A program made the translations under genes and the position numbers. Under the pieces are notes generated by a model. The model was given only the letters and a program-made list of their open reading frames with translations, was not told where the DNA came from and ran no database searches. From JADKCL01 sp046050405 (lineage in GTDB: Bacteria > Bacteroidota > Bacteroidia > J057 > JADKCL01): a DNA stretch of 32,980 nt. Positions 8,345-16,667 of this stretch are shown here, one piece after another (within the stretch, counting starts at the first letter, position 1; every line of letters begins with the position of its first letter). Where the stretch lies: contig JBJOPY010000056.1 in the NCBI GenBank assembly GCA_046050405.1, positions 1 to 32,980 of the forward strand, written 5' to 3'.

Positions 8345-8702
8345 AGCACCCATGCCAATCCGGGCCTGTGCCTCCGGCTGATCACCCGAAAAATGGGAGC
8401 CTGCAAAGACTGCCGGTCACCCTCGAACGTGTCAGCCTTTGCCCTGCAAGCGAAGGGATCCTTTTCTGACCGCGCCTGGACTGTGCCCGTGAGAACCAAT
8501 TCACCTGCAAGTCAGGATAATCCGATCCGAACCTTCCCTGAAAAAACGACATGGGAGAGCGATTCGCCATTCAGACAACCAACCACTTCACGGCATGCAA
8601 AAAAAATCAACGTTTATTCATCCACTTTAGCGGCTTTTGTGAAAGATTATGGCCAATTTCGCATCATCGTTGCCGTACGTGGGCAGCGAATGCTGTTAGT
8701 TG
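8345..8702. other. Gene-free gap between dnaJ and purN-purH
   Basis: About 360 bases with no credible coding frame on either strand. The last 110 bases are AT-richer, including an A8 run near 8600, and presumably carry the promoter of the purN-purH/mre group. No clear TAnnTTTG element was found. Confidence 0.5.
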
Positions 8703-10826
8703 ATGAAAAAAGCTACCCCAGTGCTGCGTATTGCGGTGTTTGCCTCCGGGAACGGAAGCAATGCGGAGCGTATTGCAACGCATTTTCTAGGATCGGAACT
8801 GGCAGGGGTCGCCGTTATCTTCAGCAGCAATTCAAGGGCGGGGGTAGTGGGACGTGCGGAACAGATGGGCATTCCGCTGGAGATATTGTCCAAGGAAATC
8901 TACGAAAGCGGAACCGAACTGAACCGCATTCTGGCAGCCCATCGCATTGACTTCATCGTGCTCGCAGGCTGGCTCAAGCACATCCCTGACGCCGTCATCG
9001 CCACCTACAGACATCGGATCGTGAACATCCACCCGTCCCTGCTTCCTGCCCATGGCGGATTGGGGATGTATGGGAAGCGCGTGCACGCGGCTGTGCTGGC
9101 AGCGCGGGATCGCGAGTCCGGCATCACGATCCACCATGTCAACGAAATCTACGACCAAGGCGAAATCATCCGTCAGGTTCGCCTCGCGGTTGGCGATGGA
9201 TGGGATGCCGACCGGCTTGCCTCTGAAATCCATCGATTGGAACATAATCATTACCCTTTGGTGATCGAAAATCTACTTGAAACTTTGGAAGGCTCTCCCA
9301 GGCTGGAGCTGAAAAAAGTCGAAACGGCACTGATCAGTGTCTATCACAAAGACGGGCTTGAAGCCATCGCCCGAACCCTCCATGGCCAGGGTGTCAAGAT
9401 CATCTCCACTGGCGGAACAAGTGACTTCCTCAGCGGGCTGGACATTCCCGTCCGCGATGTTGCCGACCTCACCGCCTTCCCCTCCATCTTGGGTGGACGT
9501 GTGAAGACCCTTCATCCGAAGATCTTCGGAGGCATCCTTGCAAGGCGGGAAAACCCGGGCGATGTGACGACCATGGAGGAATACGAAATCCCGGCCATCG
9601 ATCTGGTGATCGTGGATCTCTATCCCTTCGAGGACACGGTGGCATCGGGAGCCGGGGAGCAAGCAATTATCGAGAAGATCGATATCGGAGGAATCTCACT
9701 GATCAGGGCGGCGGCGAAGAACTTCAGGGACGTGCTTTGCCTTCCCTCGAGAAGGCATTATGCCGAGTTCCAGGCCATGCTGGAAAGCCAGCATGGCAGC
9801 TTCACCCTGTCCCAGAGAAAGTACTTTGCGGCTGAATCCTTCGATGTCTCCTCGCACTATGACAGCCAGATTTACGGCTACCTTGTGGATGAACCTCGCA
9901 GCTATAAGCAATCTCTGCAGCAACGGACCCCTCTTCGTTACGGCGAGAATCCGCACCAGAAGGCCGTATTCTATGGCGATCTGGATGCTCAGTTCGAGCA
10001 ACTGAGTGGCAAGGCACTGTCCTACAACAACCTGCTGGACATCGACGCTGCGATGAACCTCATGGCAGACTTCCAAGGCGGTGCCCCCTGCTTTGCAATC
10101 ATCAAGCATACGAATCCCTGCGGAGTGGCAGTCGGGAAAACGCTGAAGGATGCATGGGAGCGTGCGCTGGAATGCGATCCGGTCTCTGCATTCGGCGGCA
10201 TCATCATCTGCAACGGAACCGTGGGCCTGGAGGTCGCAGAGGCGATTCAGGAGATATTCTTCGAGGTTCTGATCGCTGAAGGGTTCACAGATGACGCCCT
10301 GGCGAGGCTTCGGCAGAAGAAAAACCGGATCCTGCTGCGCAGGAAGTCACATTTCCTGCCGGTCACCACGGCTAGGACAGCCATCAACGGCATCCTCCTT
10401 CAGGAAAAAGACATCCGTCTTCCCGACCCCAGTGCGTATGAGCCGAAAACAAACAGACAAGCGACGGAAGACGAGCTTGCCGATGTGGTTTTCGGGGAGA
10501 AGGTCGGAAAACACATGAAATCAAATGCGATCGCCATCGTGAAACAACAACAGTTGATCGGTGCCGGTGTGGGACAGACTTCGCGTGTGGATGCCCTGAA
10601 GCAGAGCATCGCCAAGGCACAGGAACGGGGCTTCTCACTCGAAGGCTCCGTGCTGTACTCCGATGCCTTTTTCCCTTTTGCAGACAGTGCCGAATTGGCA
10701 CTGAAGGCCGGAATAGAAGTACTTGCAGAACCCGGGGGATCTGTCAAGGACCAAGATACCATCGACTTGTGTGAACGACATGGCATCTGCCTGGTCTTTA
10801 CCGGGCGTAGACATTTTAAGCATTAA
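8703..10826 (+). CDS. purN-purH: Fused phosphoribosylglycinamide formyltransferase (PurN) and bifunctional AICAR formyltransferase/IMP cyclohydrolase (PurH)
   Basis: One uninterrupted frame of 707 residues carries two purine-synthesis proteins. Residues 8-193 are PurN (GAR to formyl-GAR): FASGNGSN phosphate loop, NIHPSLLPAHGG with N108 and H110, and YDQGEI with D151. After a linker of about 12 residues, residues 207-707 are PurH: IMP cyclohydrolase domain with STGGTS and KTLHP, then AICAR transformylase with RYGENPHQ and KHTNPCG (K468, H469), ending GRRHFKH. All catalytic residues are kept. The protein would do steps 3, 9 and 10 of the pathway, with both transformylations using 10-formyl-tetrahydrofolate. 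ATG at 8703 is preferred to the TTG just before it. mreB follows after 21 bases. Confidence 0.95.
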   Translation: MKKATPVLRIAVFASGNGSNAERIATHFLGSELAGVAVIFSSNSRAGVVGRAEQMGIPLEILSKEIYESGTELNRILAAHRIDFIVLAGWLKHIPDAVIATYRHRIVNIHPSLLPAHGGLGMYGKRVHAAVLAARDRESGITIHHVNEIYDQGEIIRQVRLAVGDGWDADRLASEIHRLEHNHYPLVIENLLETLEGSPRLELKKVETALISVYHKDGLEAIARTLHGQGVKIISTGGTSDFLSGLDIPVRDVADLTAFPSILGGRVKTLHPKIFGGILARRENPGDVTTMEEYEIPAIDLVIVDLYPFEDTVASGAGEQAIIEKIDIGGISLIRAAAKNFRDVLCLPSRRHYAEFQAMLESQHGSFTLSQRKYFAAESFDVSSHYDSQIYGYLVDEPRSYKQSLQQRTPLRYGENPHQKAVFYGDLDAQFEQLSGKALSYNNLLDIDAAMNLMADFQGGAPCFAIIKHTNPCGVAVGKTLKDAWERALECDPVSAFGGIIICNGTVGLEVAEAIQEIFFEVLIAEGFTDDALARLRQKKNRILLRRKSHFLPVTTARTAINGILLQEKDIRLPDPSAYEPKTNRQATEDELADVVFGEKVGKHMKSNAIAIVKQQQLIGAGVGQTSRVDALKQSIAKAQERGFSLEGSVLYSDAFFPFADSAELALKAGIEVLAEPGGSVKDQDTIDLCERHGICLVFTGRRHFKH

Positions 10827-10847
10827 TTTTCAGGAAGCGAGACATAC

Positions 10848-11870
10848 ATGGGATTGTTCAATTTTTTTACCTCTGAAATCGCCATCGATCTTGGCACAGC
10901 CAACACGCTCATCATGCACAATGATGAGATCGTCGTCGATGAGCCCTCGATCGTGGCACTGGATCGAATCACGGGAAAAGTGCTGGCCATCGGAAAAGAA
11001 GCCCAACAGATGCACGAGAAAACGCACGAAAACATCAAAACCGTTCGGCCACTGCGTGATGGGGTGATCGCGGACTTCACCGTCGCCGAGCACATGATCC
11101 GGGGAATGATCAAAATGATTCATCCGGGCCGGCGCCTTATGCCGAGCAACCACAAGATGGTGATCTGCATCCCGAGCGGCATCACCGAAGTGGAGAAGCG
11201 TGCTGTTCGCGACTCTGCGGAGCATGCAGGTGCGAAGGAGGTCTATCTGATCCCGGAACCCATGGCTGCCGCCATCGGAATCGGAATCGATGTCGAGGAA
11301 CCCGTGGGGCACATGATCGTGGACATCGGCGGTGGAACCACCGAGATCGCTGTCATAGCCCTGTCAGGGATCGTCAGCGACCAGAGCATCCGCATCGCAG
11401 GGGACGAGTTCAACAGCGACATCCTCGATTACATGCGGCGCCAGCACAATCTGCTGATCGGCGAGCGTTCGGCGGAGCGCATCAAGATCGAGGTCGGGGC
11501 GGCATTGCCAGAGCTCGACAACCCTCCAGCCGACATCGAAATCCGTGGCAAGGACTTGATGACCGGCATTCCCAAGACGATCTCCATCAGCTACCGTGAG
11601 ATCGCCCACGCTTTGAACAAGAGCATTGCCAAGATCGAAGAGGCGATCTTGAAAGCGCTGGAGTTCACTCCTCCTGAGCTTTCCGCCGATATTTACGACC
11701 GCGGCATCCACATCACCGGTGGCGGAGCGCTTCTGCGTGGATTGGCCATCCGTCTCAGCGAAAAAACCAAGCTCCCGATCCATATCGCAGACGATCCCCT
11801 GCGGGCTGTGGTCAAAGGCTCGGGCATCGCATTGAAGAACACGGGAACATTCAAGTTTTTGATGACCTGA
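10848..11870 (+). CDS. mreB: Rod shape-determining actin-like protein MreB
   Basis: Cytoplasmic actin homologue of 340 residues that polymerises on the inner membrane and directs lateral wall synthesis. The ATP-binding motifs are all present: phosphate 1 AIDLGTANT (12-20), phosphate 2 DIGGGTTE (159-166), the PEPMAAAIG segment (136-144) and the adenosine motif ITGGGALLRG near the C-terminus. The N-terminal MGLFNFF probably acts as the membrane-binding amphipathic tip. It heads the elongasome cluster, 21 bases after purN-purH and presumably on the same transcript; 118 bases separate it from mreC, the largest gap in the cluster. Confidence 0.97.
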   Translation: MGLFNFFTSEIAIDLGTANTLIMHNDEIVVDEPSIVALDRITGKVLAIGKEAQQMHEKTHENIKTVRPLRDGVIADFTVAEHMIRGMIKMIHPGRRLMPSNHKMVICIPSGITEVEKRAVRDSAEHAGAKEVYLIPEPMAAAIGIGIDVEEPVGHMIVDIGGGTTEIAVIALSGIVSDQSIRIAGDEFNSDILDYMRRQHNLLIGERSAERIKIEVGAALPELDNPPADIEIRGKDLMTGIPKTISISYREIAHALNKSIAKIEEAILKALEFTPPELSADIYDRGIHITGGGALLRGLAIRLSEKTKLPIHIADDPLRAVVKGSGIALKNTGTFKFLMT

Positions 11871-11988
11871 TCCTGTCTTCGGAATGCCATGCTGCACGGA
11901 TCCTATCCGCTTACCATGTCTGCCCTGATGCATGCCCCCCCCAAGGTGATCGTTGTCGTCCTTGATCGGTAATTGAGCACCTGAATCT
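11871..11988. other. mreB-mreC spacer with a C8 run
   Basis: A 118-base gap containing eight consecutive C (11935-11942). A 27-codon open frame beginning near 11888 lacks any sign of selection. The gap may hold an internal promoter or mRNA processing site; I see no TAnnTTTG element or strong hairpin. Confidence 0.4.
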
Positions 11989-12906
11989 ATGTGGCGAATT
12001 TTCCGGTTACTCGGCCGGTTTGGAAATTTCCTCCTGTTCCTGCTCCTGGAGCTGGTTTCGCTGATTGTGATCATTACAGTCAATGAAAGGCAGCACTCCA
12101 TTTCACAGGGGGTATTCCTGGAGATGTCCGGAGCAATGGCCGAATCAAGGGCTAAAGTATGGGGCTACTTCAATCTGCGCTCCGAAAACAGGAAACTGAA
12201 CGAAAGGATTGCCGCGCAGGAGAGCCAGTTGGCGTCGTTGCGGGATTCCCTTGACCTGGTGTTTCACCGCATACCCAAGGATCTCGGCTACAAGGTTGTC
12301 GCTGACTCCATTTCCAAGGACAGCTGCCTGCTCATGGAATACGTGAAGCGAGAATTGCCCGACTCACTGATGCCCGTTTCGGGTTATCAATTCATCCCCG
12401 CGACTGCAATCAACAATACCGTCCATCTCAACTACAATTACATCACGCTCGACAAGGGACTCAACCAAGGCGTGGTCATGGACATGGGCGTGATCTCACC
12501 TGACGGCATCGCAGGCCAGGTGGTCGAGGTGAGTTCCAACTATGCCTTGGCGCTCAGCGTATTGAATGACAAGTTCAGAACCGGAGCCAAGCTGCTTCAC
12601 AATACCAATGTCGGCACCATCCGATGGGAAGGCGGCGATCCCAGCCTGGCAACGCTGGAGTTCATTCCGCAGACGAGCTCCATCCAGATCGGTGACACCG
12701 TGGTGACATCCGGATACAGCACGGTCTTCCCGAAGGACTATATCATCGGAACTGTGCAAGCCTTCAGCATTCAGAAGCAGGATGGCTTTTTCGACATCAC
12801 GGTCAGGCTCTCCACGAACTTCAGGGGATTGCACAATGTATTCCTCGTCCAGCATAGTCACCGCGAAGAAATAGACTCACTCGAAAATGCCAAGCCTGCC
12901 CGATGA
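11989..12906 (+). CDS. mreC: Rod shape-determining protein MreC
   Basis: Bitopic inner-membrane protein of 305 residues whose periplasmic part links MreB filaments to PBP2. The N-terminal membrane helix is about residues 12-29 (FGNFLLFLLLELVSLIVI). A coiled coil follows (about 55-90, with RSENRKLNERIAAQESQLAS), then the beta-rich periplasmic domain with VVMDMGVISPDGIAGQV, LLHNTNVGTIRWEG and IGDTVVTSGYS. The motif order is that of the family and the length is normal for Bacteroidota. Its stop overlaps the mreD start by four bases (ATGA), indicating translational coupling. Confidence 0.93.
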   Translation: MWRIFRLLGRFGNFLLFLLLELVSLIVIITVNERQHSISQGVFLEMSGAMAESRAKVWGYFNLRSENRKLNERIAAQESQLASLRDSLDLVFHRIPKDLGYKVVADSISKDSCLLMEYVKRELPDSLMPVSGYQFIPATAINNTVHLNYNYITLDKGLNQGVVMDMGVISPDGIAGQVVEVSSNYALALSVLNDKFRTGAKLLHNTNVGTIRWEGGDPSLATLEFIPQTSSIQIGDTVVTSGYSTVFPKDYIIGTVQAFSIQKQDGFFDITVRLSTNFRGLHNVFLVQHSHREEIDSLENAKPAR

Positions 12907-13427
12907 ACATGTACATGTACTTGAGACATACCGGTATCTTTGTGGTCTATTTGCTGCTGCAAATCCTTGTCTTCAAGAACCTCACCCTCGGTGAGGTTGC
13001 CTCGGCCCATGCCTACCTGGTCGCCTTGCTGATCGTACCCATCAACACCCCATTCCCCATCCTGCTGTTCATGGCCTTCTTCGCAGGCATGCTCGTAGAC
13101 GTACTCTCCTTCGGCCCATTCAAGGGGGTTTCCGCCTTCTCGGCGGTGCTGATGCTCAGCCTTCGCAACGCTTGGGTAGGACTGATCACCAACAAATCCA
13201 GCTTCAGGGGCACTGAAGAATCCCTCATCAAAGTCCAACCCTTCCGCTGGCTTGTGCAGTATATGATGCCGTTGATCATGGTGTACGAGTTCAGCTACCA
13301 TGTCCTGGAAGCATTCAGTTTCCACCATTTCGGGTACACCTTGTTGCGATTTGCCCTGAGCTCCTTGTACACACTCCTGATTTGCCTCATCTTTACCTAT
13401 TGGATTCATCAGGAAAATAAACGATGA
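12903..13427 (+). CDS. mreD: Rod shape-determining protein MreD
   Basis: Small polytopic inner-membrane protein of 174 residues with about five hydrophobic segments (for example IFVVYLLLQILVFKNL, AYLVALLIVPI, FPILLFMAFFAGMLVDVLSF). The pattern FxxGxxxDxLS followed by PFKGVSAFSAVLMLS is typical of MreD, a membrane component of the elongasome thought to tune MreC-PBP2. Identification rests on topology, motif and the strongly conserved position between mreC and mrdA. It overlaps both neighbours by four bases, so the start is well supported. Confidence 0.88.
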   Translation: MNMYMYLRHTGIFVVYLLLQILVFKNLTLGEVASAHAYLVALLIVPINTPFPILLFMAFFAGMLVDVLSFGPFKGVSAFSAVLMLSLRNAWVGLITNKSSFRGTEESLIKVQPFRWLVQYMMPLIMVYEFSYHVLEAFSFHHFGYTLLRFALSSLYTLLICLIFTYWIHQENKR

Positions 13428-15298
13428 ACAACAATAGCAGCAGAGGAATCCAAATCCTGATCGGCTTTGCCTTCATCCTCTTCCTCTTCATCATCAGGCT
13501 GCTTTTCTTGCAGGTCATCAGTCAGAAGTATGCCATTCAGGCAAATGCCGTGGACATGGAAAAGGTGGATTTGTATCCTTCCCGCGGCATCATCTACGAC
13601 CGTAACAACAAGCTCTACGTCAAAAACAGTCCTATTTTTGACGTGTACTTCATTCCCAATCAGTTTACGATCCCCGACACAACGATCCTGGAGAAGTACC
13701 TGGGGCTGAGCCGGGAAAAGATTCGGAACGAGATCAAGAAATACACCGACATGCGCCGTTACCAATGGCAGCCGCTGGTAACCAAACTGGATCAAGAGCA
13801 GTTTGGGAGGTTCAGCGAACACATGTGGAAGTTCGAGGGCGTAAAAGTCGTGACACGACCTATAAGGGAGTACAATTATCCGGCCGGCGCCCACTTCCTG
13901 GGCTACCTTGCGAAAATCGATTCCGGTGATATCAAGCGCCAGATCAGGGAAGAGGATCTTGAAGACTATCCCTACAGCGGTGAAGACTTGATCGGTAAGG
14001 TGGGCATCGAATACCAATACGAAAAGCTGCTGCGCGGTCACAAGGGTTCAAAGCTTGTGCTGGTGGATCACCTGCACCGCCAGATGGAGTCTTATGACGA
14101 TGGCAAATACGACGAAAGCCCCATTTCCGGAACGGACATCAGGCTGGGCGTGGATGCAAATCTCCAGGTGCTTGGAGAAAAACTGATGAGAGGGAAGCGT
14201 GGCAGCATTGTCGCCATCGAACCTGCCACAGGCGAGATACTTGCCTTCGTCTCAGCACCCAGCTACAACCCGTCTGAACTGACAGGCAGCAACCTTGGCA
14301 ACAATTACATGCGTCTTTTCATGGATCCCGAACTCCCCCTGATCAATCGTCCAATCAGTGCTCAGTACCCTCCGGGATCGATTTTCAAGATCCTACAAGC
14401 TTTGGCAGCGATGGCAGAGGGTGTCATCGATGAAAATACCCACTTTAGTTGCGGAGGTGCCTGGTTCCGGAATAAAGGCAAACCTGCCTGCCATGGTGCG
14501 CATGGCTCGGTGGCACTCTCCTACGGCATCACCCAGAGTTGCAACAGCTACTTCGCAGAAGTCTATTACAGCTTCCTCAACCACAAGAATTACAAGGACA
14601 TTCATGATTCCTACCAGCATTGGTATGATCAGATGACAGCCTTTGGCATCGGTCGGCGACTGGGCGTGGACATCCCTGATGAAAAGACGGGAAACCTGCC
14701 GAAATGGGAAAAGTACGACAAGCTCTACGGCCCCAAAGGCTGGGGGGCATTGACGATCTACTCCAATTCGATCGGCCAAGGGGAGATCTTGATGACACCG
14801 CTTCAGATGGCCAACACGGCTGTGATCGTAGCAAACCGAGGCTGGTACTACCCTCCCCACTTTCTCGTCGCCAAGAAGCCGTACGGGCAGAAATGGCAGA
14901 CTCTTTCATGGAATAGAATCGATCCCAAAGACAATCCCGCCCAATATGAATACGTGGTCGATGCGATGGAGCAAGTGGTACTTTCCGGGACAGGTACGCG
15001 GGCCAAGATCGACAGCATCACCGTCTGCGGAAAGACTGGGACCGTAGAAAACAAAGCTGGCGAAGACCATTCTGTTTTCATGGCATTTGCCCCCAAGGAG
15101 AACCCTAGGATCGCCATCGCCGCCATCGTCGAGAATGCCGGCTACGGCGGGACGTGGTCGGCGCCGATTTGTGCGCTCATGATGGAACAATACCTCAAAG
15201 GAAAGATCAAGGATCAGACGAAGGTTCAGCGAATTCTGGATGCCAAGTTTGAATCCGTCAAAAAGGACACCAAACCCACTGTCAACGATGGCGAATGA
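13424..15298 (+). CDS. mrdA: Penicillin-binding protein 2, peptidoglycan DD-transpeptidase
   Basis: Class B penicillin-binding protein of 624 residues that cross-links glycan strands made by RodA. One membrane anchor lies at about 10-30 (ILIGFAFILFLFIIRLLFLQ). The dimerisation/pedestal domain starts at SRGIIYDRN (about 53). The transpeptidase domain holds the three catalytic motifs: SxxK as S319-I-F-K322, SxN as S372-C-N374 and KTGT at 537-540. All are intact, so the protein should be active and penicillin-binding. The start overlaps mreD by four bases and the end overlaps rodA by eleven, as expected for genes whose products form one complex. Confidence 0.96.
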   Translation: MNNNSSRGIQILIGFAFILFLFIIRLLFLQVISQKYAIQANAVDMEKVDLYPSRGIIYDRNNKLYVKNSPIFDVYFIPNQFTIPDTTILEKYLGLSREKIRNEIKKYTDMRRYQWQPLVTKLDQEQFGRFSEHMWKFEGVKVVTRPIREYNYPAGAHFLGYLAKIDSGDIKRQIREEDLEDYPYSGEDLIGKVGIEYQYEKLLRGHKGSKLVLVDHLHRQMESYDDGKYDESPISGTDIRLGVDANLQVLGEKLMRGKRGSIVAIEPATGEILAFVSAPSYNPSELTGSNLGNNYMRLFMDPELPLINRPISAQYPPGSIFKILQALAAMAEGVIDENTHFSCGGAWFRNKGKPACHGAHGSVALSYGITQSCNSYFAEVYYSFLNHKNYKDIHDSYQHWYDQMTAFGIGRRLGVDIPDEKTGNLPKWEKYDKLYGPKGWGALTIYSNSIGQGEILMTPLQMANTAVIVANRGWYYPPHFLVAKKPYGQKWQTLSWNRIDPKDNPAQYEYVVDAMEQVVLSGTGTRAKIDSITVCGKTGTVENKAGEDHSVFMAFAPKENPRIAIAAIVENAGYGGTWSAPICALMMEQYLKGKIKDQTKVQRILDAKFESVKKDTKPTVNDGE

Positions 15299-16649
15299 AA
15301 CAACAGTACGGGAATCACAGATCGATTGGATTACCATCGGCCTCTACCTATTGATCGTGCTGCTGGGGTGGCTGAACTTGTATTCGACCTCCCAGAACGA
15401 CGACCCCAGCCTGATCAACTTCAGAAGCTACCATGGTAAGGAGGCAATCTTCCTCATGGCATCGTTCGCATTCGGCGTCTTTGTCCTCTTCATGGACACC
15501 AAGTTCCTCGAGTTCGTCTCTTACATCTTCTACGGTGTCGCGATCCTCGCCCTCATCGCTGTATTCTTTGTGTCCAAGGTGAACGGCGCCTCGAGTTGGT
15601 TTGAGATCGGCGGTGTCAAGATCCAACCGACTGAATTTGCCAAGGTCGCTACCCTGATGACCCTCGCGAAATTCATGTCGCGTTACAATTTCAGTCTCAA
15701 GAATCGCTCAGACCTGCTGACGGCCATCGGTATCATCCTACTGCCGATGCTCCTCGTTCTCGCACAGAACGATGCGGGTTCGTCGCTGGTGTTTTGTGCC
15801 CTCGTACTCGTATTCTACCGGGAAGGTCTTCATCCTTTGATTTTGTTGGGAATAATCCTCTTGACATCCGTGGGGTTCATTTCTTTGGTTTTCAGCACCC
15901 AGAAGCTGCTGCCAGTCTTTCTGTTCATACCGCTCGTGTTGCTTGCGGCGCTCTCTTACTGGTACATTTTCAGGAAGCGGTTTCTGTTCTTGCACATTGC
16001 TGTCCTGGCTTTTCTGGTCGTGATTCCATTCACGGTGACGATGGTCGTCAAGGATTACCAAAGTGCCCGATTCAGAGTGCTTGTCGCAAGCGAAAACGAG
16101 ATCAAACACGATGCCGCCCTCAAGAAGGTGAGCTACAACTACCTACAATCCTTGGTTGCTGTCGGTTCCGGGGGAGTTTGGGGCAAGGGATTTGGCAAGG
16201 GCACCCATACCCGAGGGGACTTCGTGCCCGAGGAACATACGGACTACATCCATTGCGTCTTCGGGGAGGAACACGGATTTGTGGGAAGTACATTCCTCAT
16301 CTTTTTATTTTTCCTACTTGTGGCTAGGGTCATCTATGTGGCTGAAAATTCAAAAAGTGTCTATGCGAGGGTGTATGGCTACGGTGTCGCCTCCATTCTG
16401 CTCATACACGTGATCGTGAACATCGGCATGAGCATCGGAGTGGTGCCGACGATTGGGATTCCATTGCCCTTTTTCAGTTACGGTGGGTCATCGGTGATCG
16501 CCTTCAGCCTCATGCTATTCGTCCTGATGAATCATTACAGCTACCGGACAAACATTCTCTCCAGTGGATCGGGCTTCAGTGGTGGCAGCAGCAGGGGCGG
16601 ATTCACACCTCCGACGAGGAGACCCAGTACATCCGTTGACGACCTCTGA
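15288..16649 (+). CDS. rodA: Rod shape-determining protein RodA, SEDS glycosyltransferase
   Basis: Polytopic membrane protein of 453 residues that polymerises lipid II into glycan strands together with PBP2. Family features: FEIGGVKIQPTEFAK (the W/F-IxxxG...QPSE region), QNDAGSSLVF with its conserved Asp, HTDYIHCVFGEEHGFVGS, and the C-terminal IPLPFFSYGGSS. About ten hydrophobic helices are visible. I place the start at the ATG at 15288 (MANETTVRES), overlapping mrdA by eleven bases; an in-frame ATG at 15240 would overlap by 59 and adds non-conserved residues. The last 30 residues are a Gly/Ser/Pro-rich tail. Last gene of the plus-strand cluster; 18 bases separate it from the opposing gene. 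Confidence 0.95.
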   Translation: MANETTVRESQIDWITIGLYLLIVLLGWLNLYSTSQNDDPSLINFRSYHGKEAIFLMASFAFGVFVLFMDTKFLEFVSYIFYGVAILALIAVFFVSKVNGASSWFEIGGVKIQPTEFAKVATLMTLAKFMSRYNFSLKNRSDLLTAIGIILLPMLLVLAQNDAGSSLVFCALVLVFYREGLHPLILLGIILLTSVGFISLVFSTQKLLPVFLFIPLVLLAALSYWYIFRKRFLFLHIAVLAFLVVIPFTVTMVVKDYQSARFRVLVASENEIKHDAALKKVSYNYLQSLVAVGSGGVWGKGFGKGTHTRGDFVPEEHTDYIHCVFGEEHGFVGSTFLIFLFFLLVARVIYVAENSKSVYARVYGYGVASILLIHVIVNIGMSIGVVPTIGIPLPFFSYGGSSVIAFSLMLFVLMNHYSYRTNILSSGSGFSGGSSRGGFTPPTRRPSTSVDDL

Positions 16650-16667
16650 AGAAGTAAAAAGTGATCG

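Noticed and set aside
6920..8353. A 477-codon open frame antisense to grpE and dnaJ.
   Set aside because: Shadow of the DnaJ coding strand; composition is rich in residues typical of reverse frames.
11888..11972. A 27-codon frame between mreB and mreC.
   Set aside because: Too short, with no hydrophobic or family signature, and it crosses a C8 run.
15240..15287. An upstream ATG for rodA.
   Set aside because: It would overlap mrdA by 59 bases and add residues not expected in RodA; the ATG at 15288 fits the tight overlaps of the cluster.
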